In this document: positions 19,784 to 26,670 of the stretch, piece after piece | Layout: each line of letters begins with the position of its first letter | Numbering within the stretch: the stretch's first letter is position 1 | Source of the DNA: Porticoccaceae bacterium | GTDB lineage: Bacteria > Pseudomonadota > Gammaproteobacteria > Pseudomonadales > Porticoccaceae | Assembly (NCBI GenBank): GCA_029238255.1 | Contig: JAQWGK010000050.1 | Span: 186,001-250,000 of the forward strand | Direction: 5' to 3' | Length of the DNA stretch: 64,000 bases | Made by a program: the position numbers and the translations under genes | Notes under the pieces: model-generated | What the model saw: only the letters and a program-made list of their open reading frames with translations | What the model was told of the DNA's origin: nothing | Database searches by the model: none

Positions 19784-20098
19784 CCTAATCGGGTTATGCA
19801 GTGCTCCCTAAGCTAGTCTATTAGTTTTCTCTAGAATTTATTTTAATAATCCGTATATTTATAAAAGGATGACCTGTTTATGGATAAACAGATTATTCGC
19901 GGTACTTTTTAAAGATTTTAGAAATTTAAGAAAAAAATTACTCTCTTTTTGAATTTTCATGCTGAGTGATTTTGCTTATCCAACGGAAGTAATAAGAGAC
20001 ACCGGAAGTTTTGCGCGCAATACCGGCGCAAGAATTCATGGATAAGCCTCACCGTGAATTCAGAAGTACCTTCAATGAGGCACAAAAAGGATTTTAAT
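19784..20098. other. A/T-rich gene-free stretch with a nested inverted repeat
   Basis: No convincing gene is seen here. Bases 19974-20047 hold a 9-bp perfect inverted repeat (GCTTATCCA, and its complement at 20039-20047) enclosing a second one (TTGCGC at 20011-20016 with GCGCAA at 20026-20031), so the segment could fold into a long structured element. A further pair of GAATTCA/TGAATTC arms lies at about 20032-20062. The avidin-like gene begins at 20099 with AAAGGA upstream. It may be a leader, a small mobile remnant or an unrecognised RNA. Confidence 0.5.
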
Positions 20099-20557
20099 AT
20101 GTACTCAAGAAATAAAATTGGTTTGTTTGCGAGCTTTATATTCACTTTATTTTTAAGTTTTAACAGCTATGCAGATTCATCAACTTCTATCCCGTTTCCT
20201 TCAGTCTGGGAAAATCAAAGTGGCTCAACCCTTCAGATTGACAGTATAGGTAGCGATGGATTAATTACCGGCTCCTATATAAATCGAGCTTCGGGCTACA
20301 GCTGTCAAAATATTTCCTACCCGGTAACCGGCTGGGCCTATGGTACTGCGCTTACCTTTAATACGCTCTGGGAGAGCGTTTCCGAATCCTGTAATTCAAT
20401 TACAGCCTGGGCGGGATTCTTATCTCAGGGGCAGATCAGTACCCTATGGAATCTGACCATTAATGGTTCTACAAGCACCTCACAGATTATTCAGGGTAGC
20501 GACACCTTTAAACAAATTCAGGCGGTTACCAATAAATCACTATTGTTGAAAAAGTAA
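20099..20557 (+). CDS. Secreted avidin family protein, rhizavidin-like
   Basis: A 152-residue precursor with a signal peptide (residues 1-25, predicted cut after SYA) and one avidin beta-barrel. Residues at biotin-binding positions of streptavidin are kept: Asn39 and Ser43 in WENQSGS, Tyr60 in GSY, Trp91, Ser100 and Thr102 in NSITAW, Trp117 in STLW, Asp135 in SDTF. Asn62 replaces the Ser of streptavidin, and Cys69 and Cys98 sit where rhizavidin-type dimeric avidins have their disulfide; INRASGYSCQN and the NKSLL tail also recall rhizavidin. So it is predicted to bind biotin tightly in the periplasm or outside the cell, probably as a dimer. AAAGGA lies upstream of the ATG. A stem-loop follows the stop. 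Biotin binding is inferred. Confidence 0.88.
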   Translation: MYSRNKIGLFASFIFTLFLSFNSYADSSTSIPFPSVWENQSGSTLQIDSIGSDGLITGSYINRASGYSCQNISYPVTGWAYGTALTFNTLWESVSESCNSITAWAGFLSQGQISTLWNLTINGSTSTSQIIQGSDTFKQIQAVTNKSLLLKK

Positions 20558-20565
20558 AATAACAG

Positions 20566-20591
20566 GTGGGAGTGTTAACCGACACTCCCAC
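20566..20591 (+). terminator. Stem-loop after the avidin gene
   Basis: A perfect 10-bp stem (GTGGGAGTGT with ACACTCCCAC) and a six-base loop begin 8 bp after the stop. There is no T-run after it, so it may terminate weakly or only protect the transcript end. Confidence 0.6.
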
Positions 20592-20661
20592 TTACTCAGA
20601 ATAATCATAAAAATTAATCAGCCGGACTTTGGGGGGAATCCAAACTACGGAGAAAAAGAAA

Positions 20662-21522
20662 ATGGATTTAATGGATTCGAAAAATGTAAATAACAGAATA
20701 AAAAAACGCAGTATTGCCATCGCGGTTATCGCCCATCTCTATCTGGCAGTTTTCACTTTAGGCGTTTCTTTAATACTACTTTTAATTATTGGTTTTATAA
20801 CTTCTACTCTGCTTGAAAAAGATATTAACGAAGCCAGATCAAGTGCCAATAGTTTTAATAAAAATTTTCCGTTTCGATATTTTGGTCAAGTGTTTGGAAG
20901 TTTTCAGCATGTTTTTCATCCCTCTTTTAGTATCGAAAAAGATATTTATACGGCGATAGAAAATGAGTTGAGAGCGAAGACACCAGTCACTTCTCTGGAC
21001 GCGATTACCATTACGGATAAAGACAAAGACCTTAATAAAAGCGAGAAAAGAAACTTTATTAAAGGGGACTCTTCGCCGACTGCGAGGGGCACGGCAATAA
21101 CACTGCTTTTGAATCAATCCAATTTCGGTTCTATGCGCTCTATTGAGTGGCGAGTGTTAGTCGGTGGCTATGTGGATAAAAATGCCAAATTTAATTTGAT
21201 TGCTTACTCATTATTTACATTTTTCTTTTGGATCGCACCCTACCTAAGACGTGAAACAGATTTGATCAGTCGGGTTAGAACTATTTATCCGGGTTCTTAC
21301 AATGATATGGACGTATCCACTCAGGTGCGCTGTCTACACGAGGCTGTCTTTGACGCAATGATTGCAGAGTTGGAAAAAAATGGCATAGATACCAGCGATT
21401 TAAAAGTCCAAAAAATGCAGACCATGAATATCAATATTTCTGGCGGCAAGGTCAATATGGGCAATGTGGTTCAGGGGGCGATGAATAAGATTGGTGGTGC
21501 GGCAAAGGGGGTTAAGGCATGA
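20662..21522 (+). CDS. Unknown membrane protein with C-terminal ISGG motif
   Basis: A 286-residue protein I do not recognise. A basic N-terminus (NRIKKR) is followed by a long hydrophobic segment (about residues 17-50), a soluble region of about 125 residues, a second hydrophobic segment (FNLIAYSLFTFFFWIAPYL, about 178-196), and a C-terminal soluble part. Near the end is MNINISGGKVNMGNVVQG, closely like the start of the next protein. I use the ATG at 20662, preceded by GGAG nine bases away; a TTG at 20629 is less likely. The stop overlaps the next start (ATGA), implying translational coupling. Base composition is A/T-rich compared with flanking housekeeping genes. Function unknown; the pair may form a membrane-tethered complex. 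Confidence 0.7.
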   Translation: MDLMDSKNVNNRIKKRSIAIAVIAHLYLAVFTLGVSLILLLIIGFITSTLLEKDINEARSSANSFNKNFPFRYFGQVFGSFQHVFHPSFSIEKDIYTAIENELRAKTPVTSLDAITITDKDKDLNKSEKRNFIKGDSSPTARGTAITLLLNQSNFGSMRSIEWRVLVGGYVDKNAKFNLIAYSLFTFFFWIAPYLRRETDLISRVRTIYPGSYNDMDVSTQVRCLHEAVFDAMIAELEKNGIDTSDLKVQKMQTMNINISGGKVNMGNVVQGAMNKIGGAAKGVKA

Positions 21523-21851
21523 CCGGTTCTGATATGAAAATTAATGTCTCTGGAGGTAATGCCAGCTTTGGCAATATCAATCAGGGTGATCATGGGCAGT
21601 TGGAGTCGAGTCAGGTGATAAGTTTTGAGGCGGTGGATGTGGAGGCCTTTTATCAGTCGATTGCCAATATCGCCGCTTACAATAATATCGATTTTAATGA
21701 TTATCAGCAGCTTAGAGCACAGGTGGCGGATTTGGTTAAACACCCCGAACAACCGGGGTTTATGGAGACTGTGGAAGAACTGTATGACAAATACAGTTGG
21801 GCGTTAAAACCACTGGGGGCACTGTTTTCTACGGTTTGTGTTGGTAGTTGA
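21519..21851 (+). CDS. Small unknown protein with N-terminal ISGG-type motif
   Basis: A 110-residue protein with no family I recognise. It opens with MKINVSGGNASFGNINQG (residues 6-23), identical at 10 of 18 positions to the C-terminal motif of the upstream membrane protein. The rest is probably helical (VDVEAFYQSIANIAAYNNI and later VEELYDKYSWALKPLGALF). Glycine-rich repeats of this kind, with a GN or GD and a following Q/D-G, recur in proteins of STAND-type and other conflict systems, but no nuclease, NTPase or protease domain is visible here. The gene overlaps the upstream stop by four bases; AAGGGGG precedes it. Function unknown. Confidence 0.68.
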   Translation: MTGSDMKINVSGGNASFGNINQGDHGQLESSQVISFEAVDVEAFYQSIANIAAYNNIDFNDYQQLRAQVADLVKHPEQPGFMETVEELYDKYSWALKPLGALFSTVCVGS

Positions 21852-22003
21852 TCGAGCGTCTGGAAAAGATTGGGGCGGCCGAAACCGAGAAAGGTCTTCC
21901 GGGATTCACCGTAAACCCGGTCGCTACCGGCATCCTGCCTAACGCGACACCTTCCTCCGTTTCAGCCTTAAAGCCAACCTTCGGAGTTCTAAAAAAGCAC
22001 TGA
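21848..22003 (+). pseudogene. Protein-like open stretch, possible gene remnant
   Basis: In the frame starting at base 21848 there are 51 open codons, beginning with TTG and reading IERLEKIGAAETEKGLPGF, then TVNPVATGILPNATPSSVSA and a basic end. Its frame differs from that of the preceding gene, whose stop it overlaps, and a stop lies just before it. The composition looks coding, yet there is no start with a ribosome binding site. It could be the 3' end of a decayed gene, or an extension of the previous gene displaced by a frameshift. I do not recognise the family. Confidence 0.3.
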
Positions 22004-22132
22004 CTAAATTTGGAAAAGTAATCCATACTTTCAGTTGAAGGTCAGAGTGAGGTAATGCCTTGCCTTGCTCTGGGCGCCACGATTCAGAACAGAGATTCAT
22101 AAACTACAACAAGCACCACTAAGGACAGACCT

Positions 22133-22303
22133 ATGCCAACCGCCTACATCCTAGTAGTAATAAATATCATCAGTATTTTTATCTGTTACGATATCGCCAA
22201 AAAGCGCGGTGGCAATGCCCGCTTCTGGGGATGGATGGGACTGCTTTTTGGCCCTCTGGCAATACCGTTCGCACTATTTTGCAAACCAAAAAAACAGGAA
22301 TAG
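22133..22303 (+). CDS. Small (56-residue) membrane protein
   Basis: A short gene starting with ATG, with AAGGA seven bases upstream. The product has a hydrophobic helix at residues 4-19 (YILVVINIISIFICYD), a basic glycine-containing turn (AKKRGGNARF) and a second helix at about 31-50 (WGWMGLLFGPLAIPFALFC), ending KPKKQE. Two helices joined by a basic loop suggest a small inner-membrane hairpin; the loop pattern RGGNARFWGWMGLLFGP is common in small uncharacterised bacterial membrane proteins. The next gene starts three bases after the stop, so the two are probably coupled. Function unknown. Confidence 0.7.
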   Translation: MPTAYILVVINIISIFICYDIAKKRGGNARFWGWMGLLFGPLAIPFALFCKPKKQE

Positions 22304-22306
22304 ACA

Positions 22307-22705
22307 TTGACTGGTGAGACCGATCTTAAAACGCTTTTAACATCCCTGTCGCCACGTCTGGACAGTCAGGAATACGTCTTCTGTACCTTTAAAGATGGAC
22401 AGTATGGTGATTATGCCGCGCTTAAACCCATAGCTTCATTCCTCGAAGCCGAAGGTTTAACGCTGGTGCTTGAGAGAGATGTAGCCGATAAACAGTGCAT
22501 AAACTATCAGGGAGCTTTTAGACGCATCACCCTAAATGTGCACTCCAGCCTCGATGCAGTTGGACTAACCGCCGCCGTTTCCACCCTACTTGCGGAACAG
22601 GGCATCAGCGCCAATATGATCGCCGCCTACTTCCACGACCATATTTTTGTTAACGCCGACAATGCCCAGCGAGCATTGCAACTACTACAGTCAGATAACC
22701 TCTGA
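22307..22705 (+). CDS. ACT domain-containing protein
   Basis: A 132-residue protein of the small uncharacterised ACT-domain family (DUF2241-like). It starts TGETDLKTLL, a typical opening, followed by YVFCTF, then LDAVGLTAAVSTLLAEQGIS and ANMIAAYFHDHIFV, the beta-alpha-beta pattern of an ACT domain. These domains often bind amino acids; the ligand here is unknown. The start is TTG, three bases after the small membrane protein's stop, with AGGA seven bases upstream. The 3' end overlaps convergent cobA by 15 bp. Confidence 0.8.
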   Translation: MTGETDLKTLLTSLSPRLDSQEYVFCTFKDGQYGDYAALKPIASFLEAEGLTLVLERDVADKQCINYQGAFRRITLNVHSSLDAVGLTAAVSTLLAEQGISANMIAAYFHDHIFVNADNAQRALQLLQSDNL

Positions 22706-23548
22706 GATCAGCATCTCGTTGGGAAGCCCTGTGGTCAGGTCTGCCAACTTTTGAGCATAGCCATTGGCCTTTACCACATCACCCATTACTAATAGCGCCG
22801 GTGACGGCAGCGGATGCTGCTCAACTCGCGCGGCAATATCACTAATAGTCCCGACCAACACCTGTTGTTCATCGGCAGTGCCCTGAGCAATAACTGCAAA
22901 AGGCATATCGACCGAACAGCCGCGGGCGATAAGTTCTGTGGTGATTTCCGGAAGATTCGAAAGGCCCATATAGAACACCGCCGTACTGTCTTTTTGCAGC
23001 GCCAAATCCCAGTTGATATGCATTTTTCCATTCTGTCTGTGGCCGGTGATAAAGGTCACCGCATGGGCGTGATCACGGTGGGTTAGTGGAATCTGGGTTG
23101 CTGCAGCACAGCCGATAGCAGCGGTGATACCGGGCACAATATGACAGCTGATACCCTGCTCATTTAAATGTTCAACCTCTTCACCACCACGACCAAAAAT
23201 AAATGGATCGCCGCCCTTAAGGCGCACAACATTCTTTCCGCAGCGGGCGAGGATAGCCAGCAGTTCGCAGATCTGCTCTTGGGGCAGACTGTGTTGGTCT
23301 TTCTTTTTACCCACATAGATCAGATCGCAATTTGTCTGCGCATATTCAAGCAGCGCAGGATTTGCCAGGCGATCGTAAACAATCGCATCGGCCTTCTGTA
23401 ACAGGCGCATCGCTTTGACTGTAATAAGTTCTGGATCTCCCGGCCCCGCGCCAACCAGAAATACTTCCCCAGCGGTCTTTTGCTCAGTCTCTATTTGAGA
23501 GGCTTTGTTGGCTGCTGAGTTAGCGAATAAATTTAAAATATTAGTCAT
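22691..23548 (-). CDS. cobA: Uroporphyrinogen-III C-methyltransferase
   Basis: A 285-residue enzyme that methylates uroporphyrinogen III twice, using SAM, to precorrin-2 on the way to siroheme. Motifs are VFLVGAGPGDPELITVKA (about residue 29), VYDRLANPALL, VRLKGGDPFIFGRGGEE (about 110) and the VPGITAAIGCAAATQIPLTHRD segment. It lacks the CysG oxidase/ferrochelatase half, so that step must be encoded elsewhere. It lies 5 bp after nasA as the last gene of the nitrate operon; siroheme is the cofactor of NirB. GGA lies eight bases before the ATG. An N-terminal extension of about 25 residues precedes the fold. Confidence 0.95.
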   Translation of the reverse strand: MTNILNLFANSAANKASQIETEQKTAGEVFLVGAGPGDPELITVKAMRLLQKADAIVYDRLANPALLEYAQTNCDLIYVGKKKDQHSLPQEQICELLAILARCGKNVVRLKGGDPFIFGRGGEEVEHLNEQGISCHIVPGITAAIGCAAATQIPLTHRDHAHAVTFITGHRQNGKMHINWDLALQKDSTAVFYMGLSNLPEITTELIARGCSVDMPFAVIAQGTADEQQVLVGTISDIAARVEQHPLPSPALLVMGDVVKANGYAQKLADLTTGLPNEMLISEVI

Positions 23549-23553
23549 GGGTT

Positions 23554-26295
23554 TTATCCAATTGTACTGGTTGAGGGAGACAGAGAAATTTCTTCAAATA
23601 GCTCAGAGCTATTCGATGGAGCCTCAGCGCGCGCGATAAGACTATTGAGTTCGGGAATACAGGAGCCGCAGTTAGTACCGCAGTTCAACTGCTCGCCCAG
23701 AGCTTCGGCACTGTTAGCGCCAGCTTCAATGGCATCGACTATGCGCTGCTCACTGACTTTAAAGCAGGAGCAGATAAGCCTGCTGCTGTCCTGTTGCTGG
23801 CTGTTATTGGGCCCGGACAGCAGTGACCAGTAGGTGTCGATAGCACTGTTGTTAAGCAGGCTCTGCATCCAGGTTTTTGGCGGTAGCGCCGATTTTTCAC
23901 GATGACTAAAAATAGCGAGCTCCATACGGTTTTCGGTATAACAAATTAGGCGTTGATCGAGATTCGCCCTGTCGAAAAATTGGGCATAGGCTTTGGGGTC
24001 AGTGGATACATCACCATTAGCGGCAGTCATATAAGCTTGCCAGTCAAAGTCACTGTCCAGTGCCACCTGATAGATAAAGCCTAGGTTGTCCGGCAGAGGC
24101 GACACCACCCAGTTAATAAATTCTGAACAGTTAATCTTGTTGCGGCTGACCACCGTGGCCCAGCAGGGGGTCTCGACTTTTGCGAGGGTGGCGCGGCTGT
24201 ATTTAAATTCCGGCTGTCCGGAGACTGCATCGATAATTGGTGCGACCAGGGTGTCGACTCGCGCACTGCTAGCGAATTGATCGTTCCAGTGAATCGGCAC
24301 AAACAGCTGTTTTAATTGCATCCCCGGTTCGATTTGGGTGACAACTTTAATGCTGCCCTGCCGAGTAGTAATTTCAGCTAAGTCGCCGTCTTCAAGAGCA
24401 AAATCTTTTGCGGTTTGCGGGTGGATGGCAACGGTCGGTTGTTCAATATGGGTCAAAAGTTCAGAGGCGCGACCGGTGCGGGTCATGGTGTGCCACTGAT
24501 CGCGGATACGCCCGCTATTCAGAGTGAGGGGAAATTGATCTTCAGACTTGCGACGCATCGGCAGGCGGGCAGCAACGGCGACAAATTGAGCTCTGCCGCT
24601 GGGGGTTATAAATTGGCCGTCTTCAAACAGCCGCTCGGTGCCATTGGGCTTGGCGGCGGTAACCGGCCATTGCACAGGCTTGAGCTGATCGTATTCCGCG
24701 GCAGAGATTTCACTGAGGGCGCTGATATTAAATAGTCTTGTGCCGCCGTTTTTAAAACCACTAAGCCGGGCATGCTCAACAAAAATATCTCGCGCCGACG
24801 GGTAATCAAAGGCTGAATCAAAACCCATGGCCTGAGCGACCTGAGAAATTATCCACCAGTCTGATTTGGCTTCTGCGATAGGTGTCACCAGAGCGCGCTG
24901 TCGAGAGATACGTCGTTCAGAGTTGGTTACAGTGCCGCATTTTTCACCCCAGCCACTGGCGGGCAAGAGGATATTGGCGGTGGCCGTGGTATCGGTCTGG
25001 GCGATACAGTCGGAGACAATCACCGTGTCACACTGCTCAAGGGCAGTTTTGACAAGATTCGCATTGGGCATACTGACCACTGGGTTGGTGCCCATAATCC
25101 AGATCGCTTTAATTCTGCCATCGGCGACTGCATCAAACATATCCACGGCTTTAAACCCGGGTTGCTGACTAATACTGTCGCTGTTCCAAAATTCGCTGAC
25201 GGTGGCGAGATTTTCACTGCTGTAGTCCATATGAGCGGCGAGCATATTGGCCAGACCGCCCACTTCACGACCGCCCATAGCATTGGGCTGGCCGGTAATC
25301 GAGAACGGCCCTGCACCCACTTTGCCGATGCGGCCGGTGGCCAGATGGCAGTTGATAATCGCGTTGCATTTATCGGTGCCGGTGGCGGATTGGTTAACGC
25401 CCATGGAATAAAAAGTAATGGTCTTTTCGGTCTCGGCATACCACTGATAAAAGGTCGCCAGATCCTCCGGGTTGACCCCGATTTTCTCTTCGAGCTCGAC
25501 TTGGCTAATAGACATTGTCTCTGCTATCGCAGCGTCAAAACCCTGAGTATGTTGCTGTATATAATCTCTGTCGAGATTGTCAGTCTGTTTTAAATAATTC
25601 AGTAGGCCGCTGAAAACAAAGGCATCTGAACCGGGCGCAATTGCCAGATGCAGATCGGCGAGATCACAGGTGGCGGTTTCACGGGGATCGATTACCACAA
25701 CTCTCATGGCCGGATTTTTTTCTTTGGCCGCGGCGATACGGCGATACAGCACCGGATGGGTCCAGGCGGCATTGGAGCCGGTCATTACCAGCAGGTCACA
25801 CTGCTCCAAATCTTCGTAGTTGCAGGGCACGGCATCGGCGCCAAAGGCGCGCTTGTAACCGGCAACCGCGGATGACATGCAGAGTCGCGAGTTAGTGTCC
25901 ACATGACCGGTACCTATAAACCCTTTGGCCAGTTTATTGGCGACATAGTAGTCCTCGGTAAGCAGCTGCCCAGAGAGATAGAAAGCAATTGCGCCGGGAC
26001 CATGTTCTTCACGGATGGTATTTAGCTTGTCGGCCACGGTTTCTATGGCGGTTTCCCAGCTTACCGTCTGGCCGTCGATACTGGGCTGCAGAAGGCGGCC
26101 CTGACTGCCCATGGTCTTGTCGAGGGCAGCGCCCTTAACGCAGAGTTTGCCTAAATTGGCCGGGTGTTGCTGATCCCCGGAGACGGCAATAATCTGGTCA
26201 TTTTCAATTTTTGCACTGACGCCACAACCCACACCACAGTAGGGGCAGGTTGTTTTTATTGGGCGGTCAGTGAGCTGGTTGTCGCTGTGAGTCAT
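23554..26295 (-). CDS. nasA: Assimilatory nitrate reductase, catalytic subunit
   Basis: A 913-residue molybdopterin oxidoreductase reducing nitrate to nitrite in the cytoplasm. The N-terminal [4Fe-4S] cysteines are visible in TCPYCGVGCG and LCVKG; molybdenum-cofactor segments include DTNSRLCMSSAVAGYKRAFG (the Cys probably ligates Mo), VINQ-like MGVNQSATGTDKCNAI, and WGEKCGTVTNSERRISRQR. A C-terminal BFD-like [2Fe-2S] domain carries LICSCFKVSE and LNCGTNCGSCIPEL, as in Klebsiella NasA, probably receiving electrons from a partner. No separate NasB/NasC reductase is in the window. It follows nirD by 10 bp and precedes cobA by 5 bp in the operon. Confidence 0.95.
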   Translation of the reverse strand: MTHSDNQLTDRPIKTTCPYCGVGCGVSAKIENDQIIAVSGDQQHPANLGKLCVKGAALDKTMGSQGRLLQPSIDGQTVSWETAIETVADKLNTIREEHGPGAIAFYLSGQLLTEDYYVANKLAKGFIGTGHVDTNSRLCMSSAVAGYKRAFGADAVPCNYEDLEQCDLLVMTGSNAAWTHPVLYRRIAAAKEKNPAMRVVVIDPRETATCDLADLHLAIAPGSDAFVFSGLLNYLKQTDNLDRDYIQQHTQGFDAAIAETMSISQVELEEKIGVNPEDLATFYQWYAETEKTITFYSMGVNQSATGTDKCNAIINCHLATGRIGKVGAGPFSITGQPNAMGGREVGGLANMLAAHMDYSSENLATVSEFWNSDSISQQPGFKAVDMFDAVADGRIKAIWIMGTNPVVSMPNANLVKTALEQCDTVIVSDCIAQTDTTATANILLPASGWGEKCGTVTNSERRISRQRALVTPIAEAKSDWWIISQVAQAMGFDSAFDYPSARDIFVEHARLSGFKNGGTRLFNISALSEISAAEYDQLKPVQWPVTAAKPNGTERLFEDGQFITPSGRAQFVAVAARLPMRRKSEDQFPLTLNSGRIRDQWHTMTRTGRASELLTHIEQPTVAIHPQTAKDFALEDGDLAEITTRQGSIKVVTQIEPGMQLKQLFVPIHWNDQFASSARVDTLVAPIIDAVSGQPEFKYSRATLAKVETPCWATVVSRNKINCSEFINWVVSPLPDNLGFIYQVALDSDFDWQAYMTAANGDVSTDPKAYAQFFDRANLDQRLICYTENRMELAIFSHREKSALPPKTWMQSLLNNSAIDTYWSLLSGPNNSQQQDSSRLICSCFKVSEQRIVDAIEAGANSAEALGEQLNCGTNCGSCIPELNSLIARAEAPSNSSELFEEISLSPSTSTIG

Positions 26296-26305
26296 CGATG
26301 AAAAA

Positions 26306-26659
26306 TCACAGACTCAGCAGTACCTGGTCGGCGACCAGTGTTACCGAAAAAGCCGCCACTGATACCTGATCGTCTTCAAGACATTCGCCAGTCAGTAGAT
26401 CGAAGTGCTGCTTGTACAGCGGTGAGGCAACCACCAGGCGACCGTCGATATCGCCGACGATTCCGCGGGCGAGTACATTGGCTTTGCCAATCGGATCCCA
26501 GTTGCCTATGGCATAGACCTGCGGGGTTTCACTGGGCAGGTAAAACAGGGCGATCTGTTGGCCATCGACTTCGGCACAGATTCCGGAATTTGGAATCAGG
26601 TCAGACAGTCCGCAGAGAGTGATTGTTTGTGGTTCAAGTGCTTGTTGAGTATTGCTCAC
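26306..26659 (-). CDS. nirD: Nitrite reductase small subunit
   Basis: A 117-residue Rieske-fold small subunit of NAD(P)H nitrite reductase. The sequence has the strand pattern CGLSDLIPNSGICAEVDG, YAIGNWDPIGKANVLARGI and SPLYKQHFDLLTGECLED, but not the two Cys-x-His motifs of true Rieske proteins, as is usual for NirD. I use the GTG at 26659 because AGGAG lies eight bases upstream; a TTG at 26665 is too close to that site. It begins 11 bp after the nirB stop and precedes nasA. Confidence 0.93.
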   Translation of the reverse strand: MSNTQQALEPQTITLCGLSDLIPNSGICAEVDGQQIALFYLPSETPQVYAIGNWDPIGKANVLARGIVGDIDGRLVVASPLYKQHFDLLTGECLEDDQVSVAAFSVTLVADQVLLSL

Positions 26660-26670
26660 AGTCAATTCTC

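Noticed and set aside
19880-19912. Ten-codon frame starting ATG with AAAGGA upstream
   Set aside because: Too short to support as a gene; it could be a leader peptide, but no attenuator structure is evident next to it.
19974-20047. Integron attC site reading of the nested repeat
   Set aside because: The required terminal RYYYAAC/GTTRRRY boxes are not present, and no integrase or cassette array is nearby.
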